DNA of 64,000 nt from NCBI GenBank assembly GCA_038501785.1, contig JBAMJR010000189.1, forward strand, positions 6,349,001 to 6,413,000. Direction: 5' to 3'. Made by a program: the position numbers and the translations under genes. Within the stretch, counting starts at the first letter, position 1. The number at the start of each line of letters is the position of its first letter. The notes beneath the pieces are model-generated. The model had not been told where the DNA came from and ran no database searches. It saw nothing but the letters and a program-made list of their open reading frames with translations. The stretch comes from Myoxocephalus aenaeus. Lineage: Eukaryota > Chordata > Actinopteri > Perciformes > Cottidae. Below are positions 27,120 to 38,947 of the stretch, one piece after another.

Positions 27120-28600
27120 TTCTCTGACTGACATGTTTGATTGTTTCTCACTATTATTATATTTTTACTTCACCTGAGAAAGAAAATACTGAGTGGATAC
27201 CTTATTCTCATACAGGCTGAGGAGAAAGGACACGGAGGACATTTACAATGATCGAATAAGGAAAGATACTTCAAAAGATACGTACAAATACATCACAACA
27301 ATACTAATGCATGTGTCAAATATTAGAGAGGGAAGAGTCGTGCTTCTGAATTACATAGCAAACTTGTCGCTTTTCGTCAAAATTCGCCGTTTTGAAATCA
27401 AAATGTCATCCATGTGAATCGTGTAGATCCGAAGAGTTTATTCCCCCCGATGTTCTCCGCATCGACGACACTGTACAAAAAGGTACCACTCGTAAAAAAA
27501 CGCAAGGCTGTGATCCAGTCTATGCATACAGTATGTGAGACAGTCAATGCTCGGCTGGGCATGTGGTGTTCAATGTACGGCTCGAGAAGGTCTCGTAAAT
27601 AAATGATTCCTTGTCGGCAGAATCTCGTAAAGGAAGTCATCCTGATGTGAGAACGAAGAACTCTCTCCCTATAAAACTAATTTAACTAATATCGCTCCTT
27701 CATCAATGAGGAAGGGAGCAGCCTTTTTTGTCTGGTGGGAGTGGCCAACTTATCCAGTGAATTTAAGTAAGCCTGCGTTGGAGCAGGTTTAAGTTTTTGG
27801 ATGTGTCGCTATGGTGATTTTTCCAAACTTGCTTTGTGGAACCGAAAAGCTTGACCTGCGTCATATCCTGAAAATTCTCCAGCTAACTCAGTAAGCCAGG
27901 TACGAGGAACGGTGCCCAGGTATAAATGATGTGTTTTGAAAGAAAACTGTTCATGTTATCAGCAAAACTGGAAGAAGTACTCTGATATTTTACTTTTAGT
28001 AAAATCCGTAATACAAATGTAGAAATACTATGTAAAAGTTGTGTAGTCAAATTTCTTTTACATAAGGGCCAGCATCAACAAATACTTTAAGTACAAAAAG
28101 TAAAAGTACTCATTATGCAGAACAATATATATGTTATATTATGTTATTTTAAATATGTTAATGGATCATAATTATTGATCTAATGATGTGTTCATCACTG
28201 TAACAATGTTATTTGTTTGTTTTACTACTTTATAGTTTAATATATAATGATGCACCATTTCCCCCACAATATTTTATTTACATTTTGTATCACCATGAAA
28301 CGCAACCTTTTACATTCATATATTATATATTATATTATACATAATATAATATATACGAGTAATATGTACTTTATATAAACAAGCAACTTAAAGTGCAAAT
28401 ACTGCATGATGAAACCAAGCAATCAAATTAAAAGAGGCAGCAGTTATGCTGAGAACAATACAATACGCAAAAGATATAAATACAAAACGTAAAGGATAAT
28501 AGAAGAAATGAAGAGTGACCTTTAAAAATAAAGGGTGTAGTTTGCAATAAGAATGTAGGTGGCGCTAGAGCACGCAGCACAAATACAGTCTGCCGTCAAT
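27120..28600. other. tmem30a-cox7a2 spacer
   Basis: No gene seen. The part from about 27965 to 28440 contains GAAGAAGTACTCTGATATTT and AAAAGTAAAAGTACTCATTA, a well-known fish hAT-type MITE family, with TA-rich sequence in its middle. The boundaries are not clear. Confidence 0.5.
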
Positions 28601-28656
28601 TCCAGCAAAGAAGAAGAAAAAGAAGAAGAAGAAGAAGAAGAAGACGACGCTGAAGG

Positions 28657-28673
28657 CGGAAGTAGGTTTCCGG
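28657..28673. promoter_or_regulatory. cox7a2: paired ETS (GABP/NRF-2-like) sites at cox7a2 promoter
   Basis: CGGAAGT at 28657-28663 and TTTCCGG (CCGGAAA on the minus strand) at 28667-28673, 40-56 bases upstream of the start codon and directly after a (GAA)n tract. Paired GABP/NRF-2 sites are typical of nuclear cytochrome c oxidase genes; use here is inferred. Confidence 0.55.
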
Positions 28674-28712
28674 TGTCCTTGTGTGAGAGGCGACTGCAGA
28701 CGGACTGTAAAG

Positions 28713-31700
28713 ATGAACAGACATATATTTGTAAGTTTATTCTCCTCTTAAACATTGTGTGTTTGTCTCGTATGAATACAATTGAACTAATATCGCAGAT
28801 ATACAAGTTTAAAGTCGGCGTCGAACAGCAAAGTGTGGCTCCGTAAACGGAGCTTACCTAGGGGTCAAAGTCGGAGCTAGCATTAGCTTAGCTTCCGTAC
28901 TACTTTCGCCGAGCCTTCTCCGGGCTTTTGATCGGTTGAGTGTCTCTCTCAACGTGGGCTCACGGAGCGTGCGTGGATAGCAGGCTCGGTGTGTTCAACC
29001 CGTGACCTCCTGCTGTATGGTGACTTCGGCTGGCTCCTTGTTGTTCCGCAGGCTCTCCAGCAGGTGGCGCGAAGGACCATCGGCAGCTCCGCGCGCCGGC
29101 AGGTCGACAACAAAGTGCCGCAGAAACAGAAAGTGTTCCAGGTGAGAAACCACGTGACGTCCCCTTTAAATGACGTCAGAGCAGTGGTGCAATGTAAACA
29201 CAGTACATGTACTACCTACTCTGCTACTAACGGTACTGTACTACATTTCAGAGGTACATAATTGTACTGTATACCTCACTATACTTAGTCAATCCGTTTA
29301 GGTAGTGAACAATTAGTCGATTGAAGGAAAATTTATCGACAATATTTTGATAATCGTTTGCCATTTTTTCACAAATGTGAATATTTGCTGCTTATATATA
29401 ATATTAATAAATATATACAGCTGGAACCGTAAAACATGAAAAGGGGCAAAATGTAAAAAAAAAAATTATATATATACACAGGGCTCCAGACTGCGACCAA
29501 ATGGTCACATTTTGCGCCTAAAATTAGACACAGTGCGACTACATTTTTCATCTACTCGCGCAAGCGCGACCAGTATTTCTTTTTTTTCTTTATTAAATAT
29601 TTTTGTTGCTGACAAACTTGTTCTACACTTCAGCCCACTATAGTTAGCAGCAGGCACGTGCACAGATAGACCCCTAGTGGTGCTCAAGCACCTGCCCTTT
29701 TGCATTTATTTGAGTTCTTGGGAGAATTTCGCCCCGACATGCTCCGCGGCGCTCACGGGCCCCCGTGCGCCCCTCCTCCTCCACGTAGTGCTCATGCAGC
29801 GCTGAGCGCCAGGCCAGACGGGTGCAGTTACTTCTTCTCTGACCCGCAGCATCAGACAAACCGGTATGTGAAGTCACTGCTCTTCATCAAACGCTCTGCA
29901 ACAAGAAAGCCTGGACCACTCCACAGCCTACAAGCTAACTGATGGTGTAATTCACACAATAAGCATTGAGGTCTGAGGAGAAGTTCAGGAGATATTTCAA
30001 GGTGCGTCAGAGAAGCTGAGGCTCTCAACATTCCTTTACCTAATGTTGTGCCTGGTCAGGAGAGGACACGGAAAGTTGCCTGTTATTCATTTATTTATTC
30101 AATTTGATGATTTTAGTTAGTTTGTTAACAAAAATAAATATATAAGTTGAAAATATCCTACTGTTTTTTATTTATTATTTTTAATTTCATAAATAATTTT
30201 GGCGACGGTTGCCCTTTTTTGGGTTTGATCACCTGCCCCCAAAATGTTTGTGCAGGTGCCTGGTTAGCGGTAATGCCTGGGGGGGGCGAATGACCACTGT
30301 GATAGGCTAATGTGTGAAAAGAGGCGGGTCTTTGGGGTTTATCGCGCGAATCCGCAGATTTCACATAGCGGTGTGTCCTGTAAACAATGGACAATGGCGA
30401 AGCGGACTATCTGTTCGTACTTTCTTCTTAAACCTAATGATCTAGAGAAGACAAATCCCGAGAATGAGTCAGACTCAGATTGTGAGGAAACGGTCGTGGC
30501 GAAAAAAGGCAGGAAATTCAGCTTTCGCGATGAGTGGCTGCGCGAGTTCACCTAAGATTGTAGTGTATGCATTTATTGTCAAAGTATTTATCAGTAATAC
30601 AGTGAAAATGATAGGAAAACTTTGCAAGTCGATTTATAGTGTGCGCACCTAAATTTTCTGCTTGCGCCCCTAAAATTTTAAGTTAGGGGCCACTGTGCTC
30701 CTAGTAAAAAAAGTTAGTCTGGAGCCCTGATATATATATCTATCTCAGAATCTGTGTGTGTCTCGTATTTTGTACAACAGTGAAGATTCTGCTTTTACAT
30801 TTACACAAATGTATTAATAATCAACTAGTATAATAAATAGTATTAATATTAAAAAGGGACATGTTTTCTGCTTTGAGTATTTTTAATGCTTTAAACACAT
30901 ACTCTTGAGTACAGTTCCAGAGTGTTTTCATACTCTGGTATTGGCACTTAAACGTAAAGGTCTGAATACTTCCTCTGCTGAAGAGCGGAGACGTACTTGT
31001 TTACTAAACCGTGTTTTGGCGGTCTTATTAAACGCTGACGGTTAAAAGTCTTTGACCGTAGATTATAGTTCAGAGACCAAACCTTGAAAATAACTTGCAG
31101 AAAATCCAACAGGGCGATAATAAATACGAACAGTTTCTTGTTGCTTTCGGCCCTCAAGGAGCAGTTTCTCCAGACAGGAAGTGGCTGTAAATACACTCCA
31201 TTATACAGTGAACGGTGCATGTGTTTTATTTTTTTATTTCTTTAGCGGTGGTTCTTCTTCTCATGAAGCCCTGAAATCATTCTAGCTCCAAAGATAAGTG
31301 GCCTGGTACTATTTGTGCATGCTTGATCTGCAGTGATTATTGATTATTGAGCTGATCAGAAGTCTTTAACTCACCGACTGTATTACATTTTGAATGAGGC
31401 TGTGCAGTAGCTCGTAGCTTCTGCTGCTTTCGCGGCTCCGGCAGCTTGTGTTTAGATAAATAACTTTTAGATCTCGTAGACTAAACAAACCATTTTCCTG
31501 GCTGGTTTGTTTTCACCGCTGGAATATGCTTTATTAATAACGCAGCACTGAGTCCAGCCTGCACGATGCACTGGAGCCACTAAACGCTGCACAGACCATT
31601 TCTTTCAGATTTTAAATCATTAATTCAGACCTAAGTTGACCAATGATACACACATACTAAAGGGCAGTCTAGTTGTTTTGAAAAAAGGTGCTTTTATAAA

Positions 31701-32632
31701 CGAGTGAAAAATAAAAGATGTCGTTCGTATCACAAATACGATCACTGTGGTTTCACTTGCAGGATTTTCCCATAACACAGAATTACTGTGATTATTTTGT
31801 TGGTTAAACGCAGTGGTAAATGAGTGTTAACAGATGTTGTGTCGTTAAATAGTCTCTGACGACGGATGAAACAAATGGCCTTTATTTAAAAGCCACGCTT
31901 CAGAGTACAGTTTGTATTTCTCACATTTCACCTTGAAAATAAATCCTAAACTAATTTTGTGACACTGACGATCGATTCCAAAATCTACTTTTTAGCTAAT
32001 TGTTTCAATTTAAAACGAACCATAAAGTCTTTTGGAAGTTCCTTTTTTTTTAAATGATGTATTTATGCTCTTTCCCCTTAAACTTCACGTTTCTAATGTG
32101 TCTCTTTAACAAAAGTCTTTATTCTGGGACACTATTGTAAATCAGGAAACAAACATTAGCACGAGGGACATTTATATTTCTTCTTCTTTCAAACCCACTA
32201 ACTGTGTTCATGTCGGGAGAGGAAAGAGCTTTGAGAACGACATCATTACATCATTTTACAAACAGGAGGGGAAGAACAGTGTAAATTTGTTTTTAATTCT
32301 CTGAAACTTTTCCCAGAAATGTTTTTAATCACTGGACAGTGTGTTTTTAAATGAGAAACAATGCTCAGACATCTGCTGCTTGCTGCACATTTCCACCTAA
32401 AAGCTCAACTCAAGCTGAAGCCCTGCAGAACAAAGTGTGACGTTGTTTAAACGGCGTGTTGTGTTGTTTTGCAGGAGGACAACGGGCTGCCCATTCACTT
32501 GAAAGGAGGCAGCGCCGACGCCGTGCTCTACAGAACCACCATGGCGCTCACCATCCTTGGTGAGAACGGAACGGATCCGCTATGAGAACCCACTGGGGTC
32601 CAGAAGGATTCACTATGTAGCTGTGTGTGTGT

Positions 32633-32663
<31 letters not shown>

Positions 32664-33801
32664 GGGGGGGGAGGAACGGAAAGTATTCAGACCCCTTAAA
32701 ATGTTTCACTCTTTGTTTCATTGCAGCCATTTGCTAAAATCAAAAAAGTTCATGTTATTTCTCATTAATGTACACTCAGCACCCCATCTTTACATTTTTG
32801 CAAATGTATTAAAAAAGAAAAACTGAAATATCACATGGTCATAAGTATTCAGACCCTTTGCTCAGTATTGAGTAGAAGCACCCTTTTGAGCTAGTACAGC
32901 CAGGAGTGTGAGTGTTCTCACTCTAATGGTGTGAATAATCTCTATGCAGATCATCCAACACTAGTTCTGCTGCAATTTTATGCATTTTGTTCCATGTTTT
33001 TTTTATGTAAATATGGCTGTAGCTCATTTTACTATTTTTATATAAAGAGCTGTGGTGAGTTCTGGGGGTGTTGATGAGAGGAGGAAGAGGATGATGACGA
33101 TGTTGGACTGTAAGCAAAGTGACGTTTTACACACGATAAGTGGAGGAAGAAAGTCTCCAAAGTCTGATTAATCAGTTCATGTGATCACATGAGACGTCAA
33201 ATATACATTTTACAACAATGGAGATTTAGCTCTCAAACAAATTATTTATTCTGGCGTTTGACGGTGAGACGGCTGATCAATAAATAATCCAATAATAATG
33301 TTTTCAACAGGCAGCTGGATCATCGCGTTATCTTTTATAAATCACACGTTGAGTGGCTTTAAATGAGAAGATATGCCCCAAAATCTGTTTTTAGCGCTCG
33401 TTTAATTAGTATTAGGAAAAAGTTAATAATTTGAGATGTGGTTCAATAATTACAAGATCCTGATCCTCCAATAGTTTTCTTTGAGGATTTCCTTACAGAG
33501 CTTCTGAATGTAAATAATGTGGAGAAAAATCTAGTTCTTCAACCTGAGGTCTGAATATTTATTGCTCACTATTGAAGAAAAGTGAATAAATTTACTTCGT
33601 TGTGAATCTTCAGAAGGTTTTTGGGACTTTAGGTGCGACGTAAATTTATATGAAAGAAAAAGAAAAAAAATGCTCACAGTTGCTTGTTTTGACAGACAAT
33701 AATGTAAAGCTGTGATTAAACTAATTGTTTGTGTTGTTCCAGGAGCCGGGTATGTTGTGTACGAGCTGCTGCAGGCGGCGTTCCCTCAGAAGAAAGGTTA
33801 A
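28713..33801 (+). CDS. cox7a2: Cytochrome c oxidase subunit 7A2, mitochondrial
   Basis: Four exons: 28713-28730, 29052-29141, 32475-32559, 33743-33801 (stop TAA). They join in phases 0, 0 and 1 to encode 83 residues, the length of the human protein. The nuclear-encoded subunit VIIa sits in the inner membrane at the complex IV dimer and supercomplex interface. The N-terminal MNRHIFALQQVARRTIGSSA is an Arg-rich, acid-free mitochondrial presequence. Then come NKVPQKQKVFQEDNGLPIHL, KGGSADAVLYR and one membrane helix (MALTILGAGYVVYELL) with a lysine-rich C-terminus (FPQKKG). Splice sites are all GT-AG. The family also has heart-type 7A1 and 7A2L; sequence and neighbours favour 7A2. Confidence 0.95.
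29057..29070 (+). promoter_or_regulatory. cox7a2: CTCF-like motif in cox7a2 exon 2
   Basis: CCAGCAGGTGGCGC matches the CTCF core and overlaps codons for the presequence (QQVAR). Confidence 0.45.
29479..30729 (+). mobile_element. hAT element with ZNF862-like N-terminal remnant (middle layer)
   Basis: The TIRs are CAGGGCTCCAGACT at 29479 and AGTCTGGAGCCCTG ending 30729. An open frame at 30310-30555 contains KKGRKFSFRDEWLREF, the start of a ZNF862-like hAT-derived domain, then stops. The flanks are TA repeats, so no target duplication can be read. Confidence 0.75.
29651..30262. mobile_element. hAT-type element (inner layer)
   Basis: Ends CAGGCACGTGCACA (29651) and TGTGCAGGTGCCTG (to 30262) are inverted. 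Flanking octamers GTTAGCAG (29643-29650) and GTTAGCGG (30263-30270) match at 7 of 8, a hAT-type duplication. The interior has no recognisable transposase. Confidence 0.75.
31000..32474 (+). other. cox7a2: right part of cox7a2 intron 2
   Basis: AT-rich intronic sequence up to the exon 3 acceptor (TTGTTTTGCAG). I see no coding, RNA or repeat feature that I can name. Confidence 0.6.
32622..32671. repeat. (TG)n followed by a G25 run
   Basis: Thirteen TG repeats run into about 25 consecutive G, at the left edge of the Tc1-like fragment in cox7a2 intron 3. Confidence 0.95.
32672..32915 (+). mobile_element. Tc1-like transposon end fragment
   Basis: Contains GGAAAGTATTCAGACCCC, GTTCATGTTATTTCTCATTA, TTTTTGCAAATGTATT and AAGTATTCAGACCCTTTGCT in the order found at the left end of common fish Tc1-like elements. 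The transposase is absent. Confidence 0.65.
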
Positions 33802-33971
33802 TAACTGCAGATGTTTACTTCCATTTCAACCTAAATGTCGCTCTATACTGTGGAAAACATCCTCCGTCTGGCCGGCCGCCGTGTTTCCCGTCTTTATGGG
33901 ATATTGTTTCACGTTCATGGGATCAATATTTATTTCTTGCGCGCTCTCTGATGACCTAAAGGATCAATACA

Positions 33972-34046
33972 AATAAAAATACCTCTCATGACTAAAATGT
34001 GTAGCTGTCTTTCTCTGAACTCTGAATGAATGTTTCAATGAATAAA
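33972..34046 (+). promoter_or_regulatory. cox7a2: cox7a2 poly(A) signals
   Basis: Two AATAAA hexamers at 33972-33977 and 34041-34046, 170 and 240 bases after the stop codon. The second is followed by GTTTGTTGCATG. Confidence 0.65.
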
Positions 34047-34877
34047 GTTTGTTGCATGAAACTTTGATGATTTAAAGAAAAACATTTTGAGATTCTAATG
34101 ACAGGGTTTGTACAGTCATGGCATTTTAAAATGGTTATTTCCAGGCCTGGAAAAGTCCTTGAAAAAAATATAATCCAAAAAGTTATGAAAATGTGTTACA
34201 TTCATATGTTCATGATGTTTATTTACGCTGAGTTTGAAATAATTAGCTCAGAATATAAGCAGGCATCCATGCAGTTATCTATATAAATGTTCATGTGCGT
34301 CATTTAAGATATACTGTATGCTTTGGAATTCTCATTGTTAGTTTAAATACTAAATTTTTTAACTTTTTCATATATACGCTGAGATTTTACAAAATGTTTG
34401 GTCATGTAAATTTGGTTTAAAGTCATGGAACTCCATTGGTCAAAATGTGTATGAACCCTGTAATGACTTCATTGGGACCATTTCTTTAAAATGTAGTAAT
34501 ACCAGCCGTGAATGAATCCTCCTGTTGAAGGTCACCACATTTAGTTGAGGCGGTTTTGAGAGATTTGGGTGATTTTTTTTGTTTTTGTTTTTGTTGGAGG
34601 ATGCAGTTTGTGTTAATTTTGCATTGACAGGTGTTTCTATTATTTTGCCCACCCAATTTAAATCTGAGTGTAAGCTACAGGACCATGTCTGAGACTCCTC
34701 AGGGTTTTTATGTTTTAATCCTCCCTGTGTTGCTATGTAGAAACTGTACTTCTGAACTAAGGCACAACACTTTTTTTAAATGATCAACTAAAAATGTAAT
34801 TTGGCTGCGCTGAAGAAAAAAATATGTTCAATTACTAAAATATTTTATCATCTTGTTACACAGAATCCACTTGAGTG

Positions 34878-34917
<40 letters not shown>

Positions 34918-34953
34918 TCTTCTTCTTTTTCCTGTGAGTGTTGTGTTTTCCTG

Positions 34954-34968
34954 CCACTAGAGGGCGAC
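34954..34968 (+). promoter_or_regulatory. CTCF-like core motif
   Basis: CCACTAGAGGGCGAC is a close match to the CTCF core and lies outside the 73 bp repeat family. Confidence 0.5.
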
Positions 34969-35398
34969 ATTGACAAAGAGATCGACTGAGAGTCTGGAAA
35001 CGAATAAAGTCTCATGATTAGTGTTCAGGGATTATTAATGTCCTTTATCAACTCACCCGTTACATGTTTTCCTCTGCTGAGCGTCGCTGCTTCTGGGCAA
35101 ATAAACCCTCAAAACAACTCCTGACAGGAAACTGCCGGAATTTGGCAGATATCTCCTGTTCATGTACGGTTTTGTTTTCTTGGGTGGTTTCCTCCTTGTT
35201 GTCTGTTTTAATTTACCTCCGCAGAGCAGGCGGCCTCGGGCCTGTTCCGCTATCAGTCCACACCCAGAAACACCCAACAACAAGCGCTTAATGCTCCAGA
35301 GGAGCTGCAGACCAAATAATAAACCTTCTCAAACACCCAGAATCTGCTGCGGGAGCCAGAAACAGCATGAGACAGAAGATCTTCTTAGGGCCCTTCGG

Positions 35399-35413
35399 CC
35401 ACCAGGGGGCGCC
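35399..35413 (+). promoter_or_regulatory. CTCF-like core motif
   Basis: CCACCAGGGGGCGCC, same orientation as the motif 445 bases upstream. Confidence 0.5.
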
Positions 35414-36588
35414 TGCATCGTACATTTACAATTTATACTTTATACTTGTTGTTACAAATGTTTTAGAAAATTTGCAAAAATGTATTTGATGACTAATAAC
35501 AGATTGTTGATGTTCAGAACCGTAAAACAAATATTCTTAGTGTCCATGTAAAGTTTGGAGCTTCGGGGGTCGTTATGGCACTAACGATTAATGTGGAAAC
35601 ACATTTAGGGATTTTGTAAAATAATGAGTTTGACTGTGGAGACAGGATCGCACATGGAGGTCATTAGTTTATGTGTTTAATTATTTATTGACCTGTTGCT
35701 GCCGGTCTGATCTCTGGATCATTTAACTCACTTTTAGTCAAATTCTCAAATCATTTTAACATTATTTGTGACTTTGATGACACACTAAGCTAACTAATTA
35801 TAGTTTTACAATAACATAAACCATTTTGTACCAACGACATCTAAATAAAGCTATTAGCCGTAACAAGGCTAGCCCGCGTTAGCTTAGCAAGCAATTCAAC
35901 GTCCATTGACGCTGATGATGTAACAACGTCCTCACGACTATTGACCAGCGTTACGACTATTGACATAGTCATGAGTCATGAGACAAAGATTATAGCCAAT
36001 GACCCACTGTGCATTCAGAAAGTAACGTACAAGTGGGCGTTACTGTGTCCCACCAGCCAATCACAGTGTTTCTGGGGGTGCCATCGAGAATTTGGGGCAA
36101 AGCCACACCCAAATGTGTCGTTTTCACGAAGACATTTCAAAGTTATTACGATTTTGTTTGGGGGGGGGGGGGGTTTGGAGATGGTGAGATTTTTGGACAC
36201 AAAAGAAAACATGCAGATTCGGGTAACTGGTGACTTTAATCCGCCTAAAGTGAAGAGTTGGTCCGTCTCTGTTTTCCAGCCCTGTGATTGGCTGTCCACA
36301 TCTTTTAATGGTAATATATTAAAGTGTGCAGCTGCTGTCAGAGGACCTCAGACTCTTCTGGAGAGCCGGAATGATTCATTAAAGAAAAACTGACTTGTGG
36401 GTTTTAGTTTTACCAGACTGTGTAATATTTTCCCATTGATTCACAAAATAAAAAAAGAGGATAGAAGCCCTTCCCCCTTCTCCCCCTCTCTCTCTTCCCA
36501 AAAAAAGGATCCGCGCTGTCTCCTTGTGGCCGAGACGCACAGAAGCACCTCCATCACCGGAAAGGAATGCAGAGAACTATGTAAAAGT

Positions 36589-36590
<2 letters not shown>

Positions 36591-36664
<74 letters not shown>
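36591..36664. repeat. (GT)n microsatellite upstream of col12a1
   Basis: About 37 GT dinucleotides roughly 100 bases before the GC-rich putative col12a1 promoter. Confidence 0.95.
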
Positions 36665-36667
<3 letters not shown>

Positions 36668-36739
36668 AGGTTACACATCATTTTGAGGGATGACGTAAGA
36701 GCTCGCGCGGCCTGGAGCCCCCCCCACCCCCACCCTGTT

Positions 36740-36933
36740 AAGTAGCGGGTCGCGTGGAGAGGCTTCACTCCGCGACGCGTCTGGGAACCACAACAAAAGA
36801 CATCTCTCTGCTCCACACTCCGGACCTCCTCGCGCTCGGTTCTCCAGGTTGGGGTTCTGCGACAGAGACTTAAACCTTTTTTGTTTTTAGAGTTTGATTT
36901 CTTGAACTAAACCAAAGACATCCGGCTCCACAG
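36740..36933 (+). other. col12a1: putative col12a1 5' UTR exon 1
   Basis: A GC-rich stretch followed by AAAGACATCCGGCTCCACAG and the donor GTCAGT at 36934. The transcript start is not determined; the left boundary is a guess. It would splice to the acceptor CTTCCTCAG at 37638. Confidence 0.4.
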
Positions 36934-37638
36934 GTCAGTCCTGCATGACTTCTGGGATTTGCTTTTCTTCTTTTCCCTCAGGTGAAATATTTGATTTCAG
37001 CTATATTTTAATAAAGGGTGAGTTATTTCCAGACTTCTGGTTTCTCTTAATATTCCATATGCTCTAATTTCTATCCGGGATGTTTAAGTTCCGCTTCTGG
37101 ATTCTCGGCTCTGTGGCGCGTAATTGCGCACGAAGCCGGGGTTTGACGCTAGTTGTTCTGCTTTGGGAGCCTTTCTCTCCGTTAGAGGGAGATCCCACAA
37201 GCAGATATATAGTACACACTAGACTGGATGCCTGGTGCTGGAAGTGATCCAGGATGTAAGCTTCTTTAAAGGGAAAATATAATCTAACAGAGAGGAGAGA
37301 TTTGCCTTTGTGCGCCTTTATTCTAACTTTTCAACGGTATTAAATCGGTTTTATTCGTTGTTTTAAGCTCTTAGGTTGTTGCTTTTTAGACTTTATTTGT
37401 GCATACTTTACATACAACGTCTGCCATGTAATCTTATTTTAGTTGTCTGGGAAGCAGTTTTTTTTTTTAGGAGCCCAAGGATCGTGGAGATAATGCGTTT
37501 TGGTAAATCGTGGACTGTATTAGGCTCTAGATCCGCACGAGGCCGGCAGGTGTCTTGCTTGACGGTCTCGTGACGCCCTGAGGCCGCCGCGGGGCTAACG
37601 TGTGACACCAGAGGGTCTAACCGCCTCCTCTTCCTCAG

Positions 37639-37750
37639 CTCCATTCATGAACTGCTGAGCCAGAGGAGCTGAAGATGAAGAGCAGACTGTGTCTGGCGGC
37701 GGCTGCCCTCCTGGCGCTGCTGCTGTCCTCCTGCCAGGCCCAGGATCAAG
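37639..37750 (+). CDS. col12a1: col12a1 exon 2: signal peptide
   Basis: ATG at 37675, preceded by 36 bases of 5' UTR after the acceptor CTTCCTCAG. The first 25 codons encode MKSRLCLAAAALLALLLSSC then QAQDQ, a classic cleavable signal (cleavage likely around Cys-Gln-Ala). The donor is GTACAG in phase 1. Confidence 0.9.
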
Positions 37751-38861
37751 GTACAGCCGCTCCTCCTCCTCCTCCTCCTCCTCCTCCTCCTCCTCCTCCT
37801 CCTCCTCCAACACATCTCACTTGACCTCCTCTCACCTCTGCCTGTCTTCTCTGCCTCATGCTGCATATTGTGTTCTGAATAAAAAAGAATCACGCAGAGA
37901 AAGACAAACGTGTGTTTTGTGAACTGATTTGTTTTTAACCTTTTGATTGATGATTTTGTCCCTCAAGCCAATAATTCCAGTTTCTAGGAAGGAATTCACA
38001 AGATTTCCTCTTGAAGAGGAAAAACATTTGTCTGGTTTGAGTTTAGGGACGTGAGCTTATTTCTGCCCAGACCAGTAGCACTGGTGGGTCCAAACCAGTA
38101 GCACTGGTGGTTTCATCCGTGATGTAACTTGCTCAAACTTAAAAGTACGATAAGAAATTACCTCCACCTATGAGGAACAATCTGTCATGTTGATGGAGAA
38201 GCTGATTTATTTCAGCTTTTCTCCCTGAAAGAAAACCAGAATCAAGCCGTCCGGTTGAAAGGTGAAGTATCTAAAAAACTCTCCCAGAAAATAGTTCCAT
38301 CTCGGGGTTATTAAATGGGGCATCGTTCCACCCTCAGACATGTAGTTTGGTGTGTTTTACACCAGGGGGCGCCCTTGCCTGAACATCTATAATTTACTGT
38401 CTACAACATTTCTCAAGTTTAAAAAAAAAAAAAAAAAAAACAGACGGCAGGAGGCCAAGTTTCCTCCCTACGTCTCCTTCTCCTGATGGAACGGAAAGAT
38501 AAAATATGAGTTTCACATTATTTTCCAGAGGTTTTGGAGAGGACAAAATCTGCTCCTCCGTGTCTCTGGATTTTCTCTCAGAATAATAATAAAAACTAAA
38601 AAGTGCAGTAATAACTCATCAAATCACCAGCAGGAGGAGAATCTTTACTTTCTGTCCTTTCAGGAGAGTTTCTGACCTCCTGTGACCTCTTGGGGGGTTT
38701 GTATATATGTCAAAGTATTCCACATGGAGACATATATATATTCCTCCATGTGGAATAGTTTGACGTGTTGAGGCCGGAGTTCAAAGACAAAGGTCTCTGC
38801 TCTAAACTGTCCCATTTCAAGTGGGGGGAAAAGACAAAATAAAAAAAGTTTGGAGCAGAGA

Positions 38862-38947
<86 letters not shown>

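Larger units (their letters stand above)
29182..30980 (+). mobile_element. fish hAT-type MITE (outer layer of a nest)
   Basis: The left part begins CAGTGGTGCAATGTAAACAC and includes TACTACATTTCAGAGGTACA. The right part near 30870-30980 reads GAGTATTTTTAATGC ... GTCTGAATACTTCCTCTGCTG. Both are diverged ends of the abundant fish MITE whose consensus starts CAGTGGTGGAA. The middle is occupied by the next nested element. No target duplication was identified. Confidence 0.55.
34060..36700. other. cox7a2-col12a1 spacer
   Basis: No gene seen. Holds a (TA)15/T-rich tract (34879-34920), two strong CTCF-like cores (34954 and 35399), a G14 run (36162-36175) and a (GT)n array (36591-36664). Open frames here are short and without recognisable domains. 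Confidence 0.6.
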
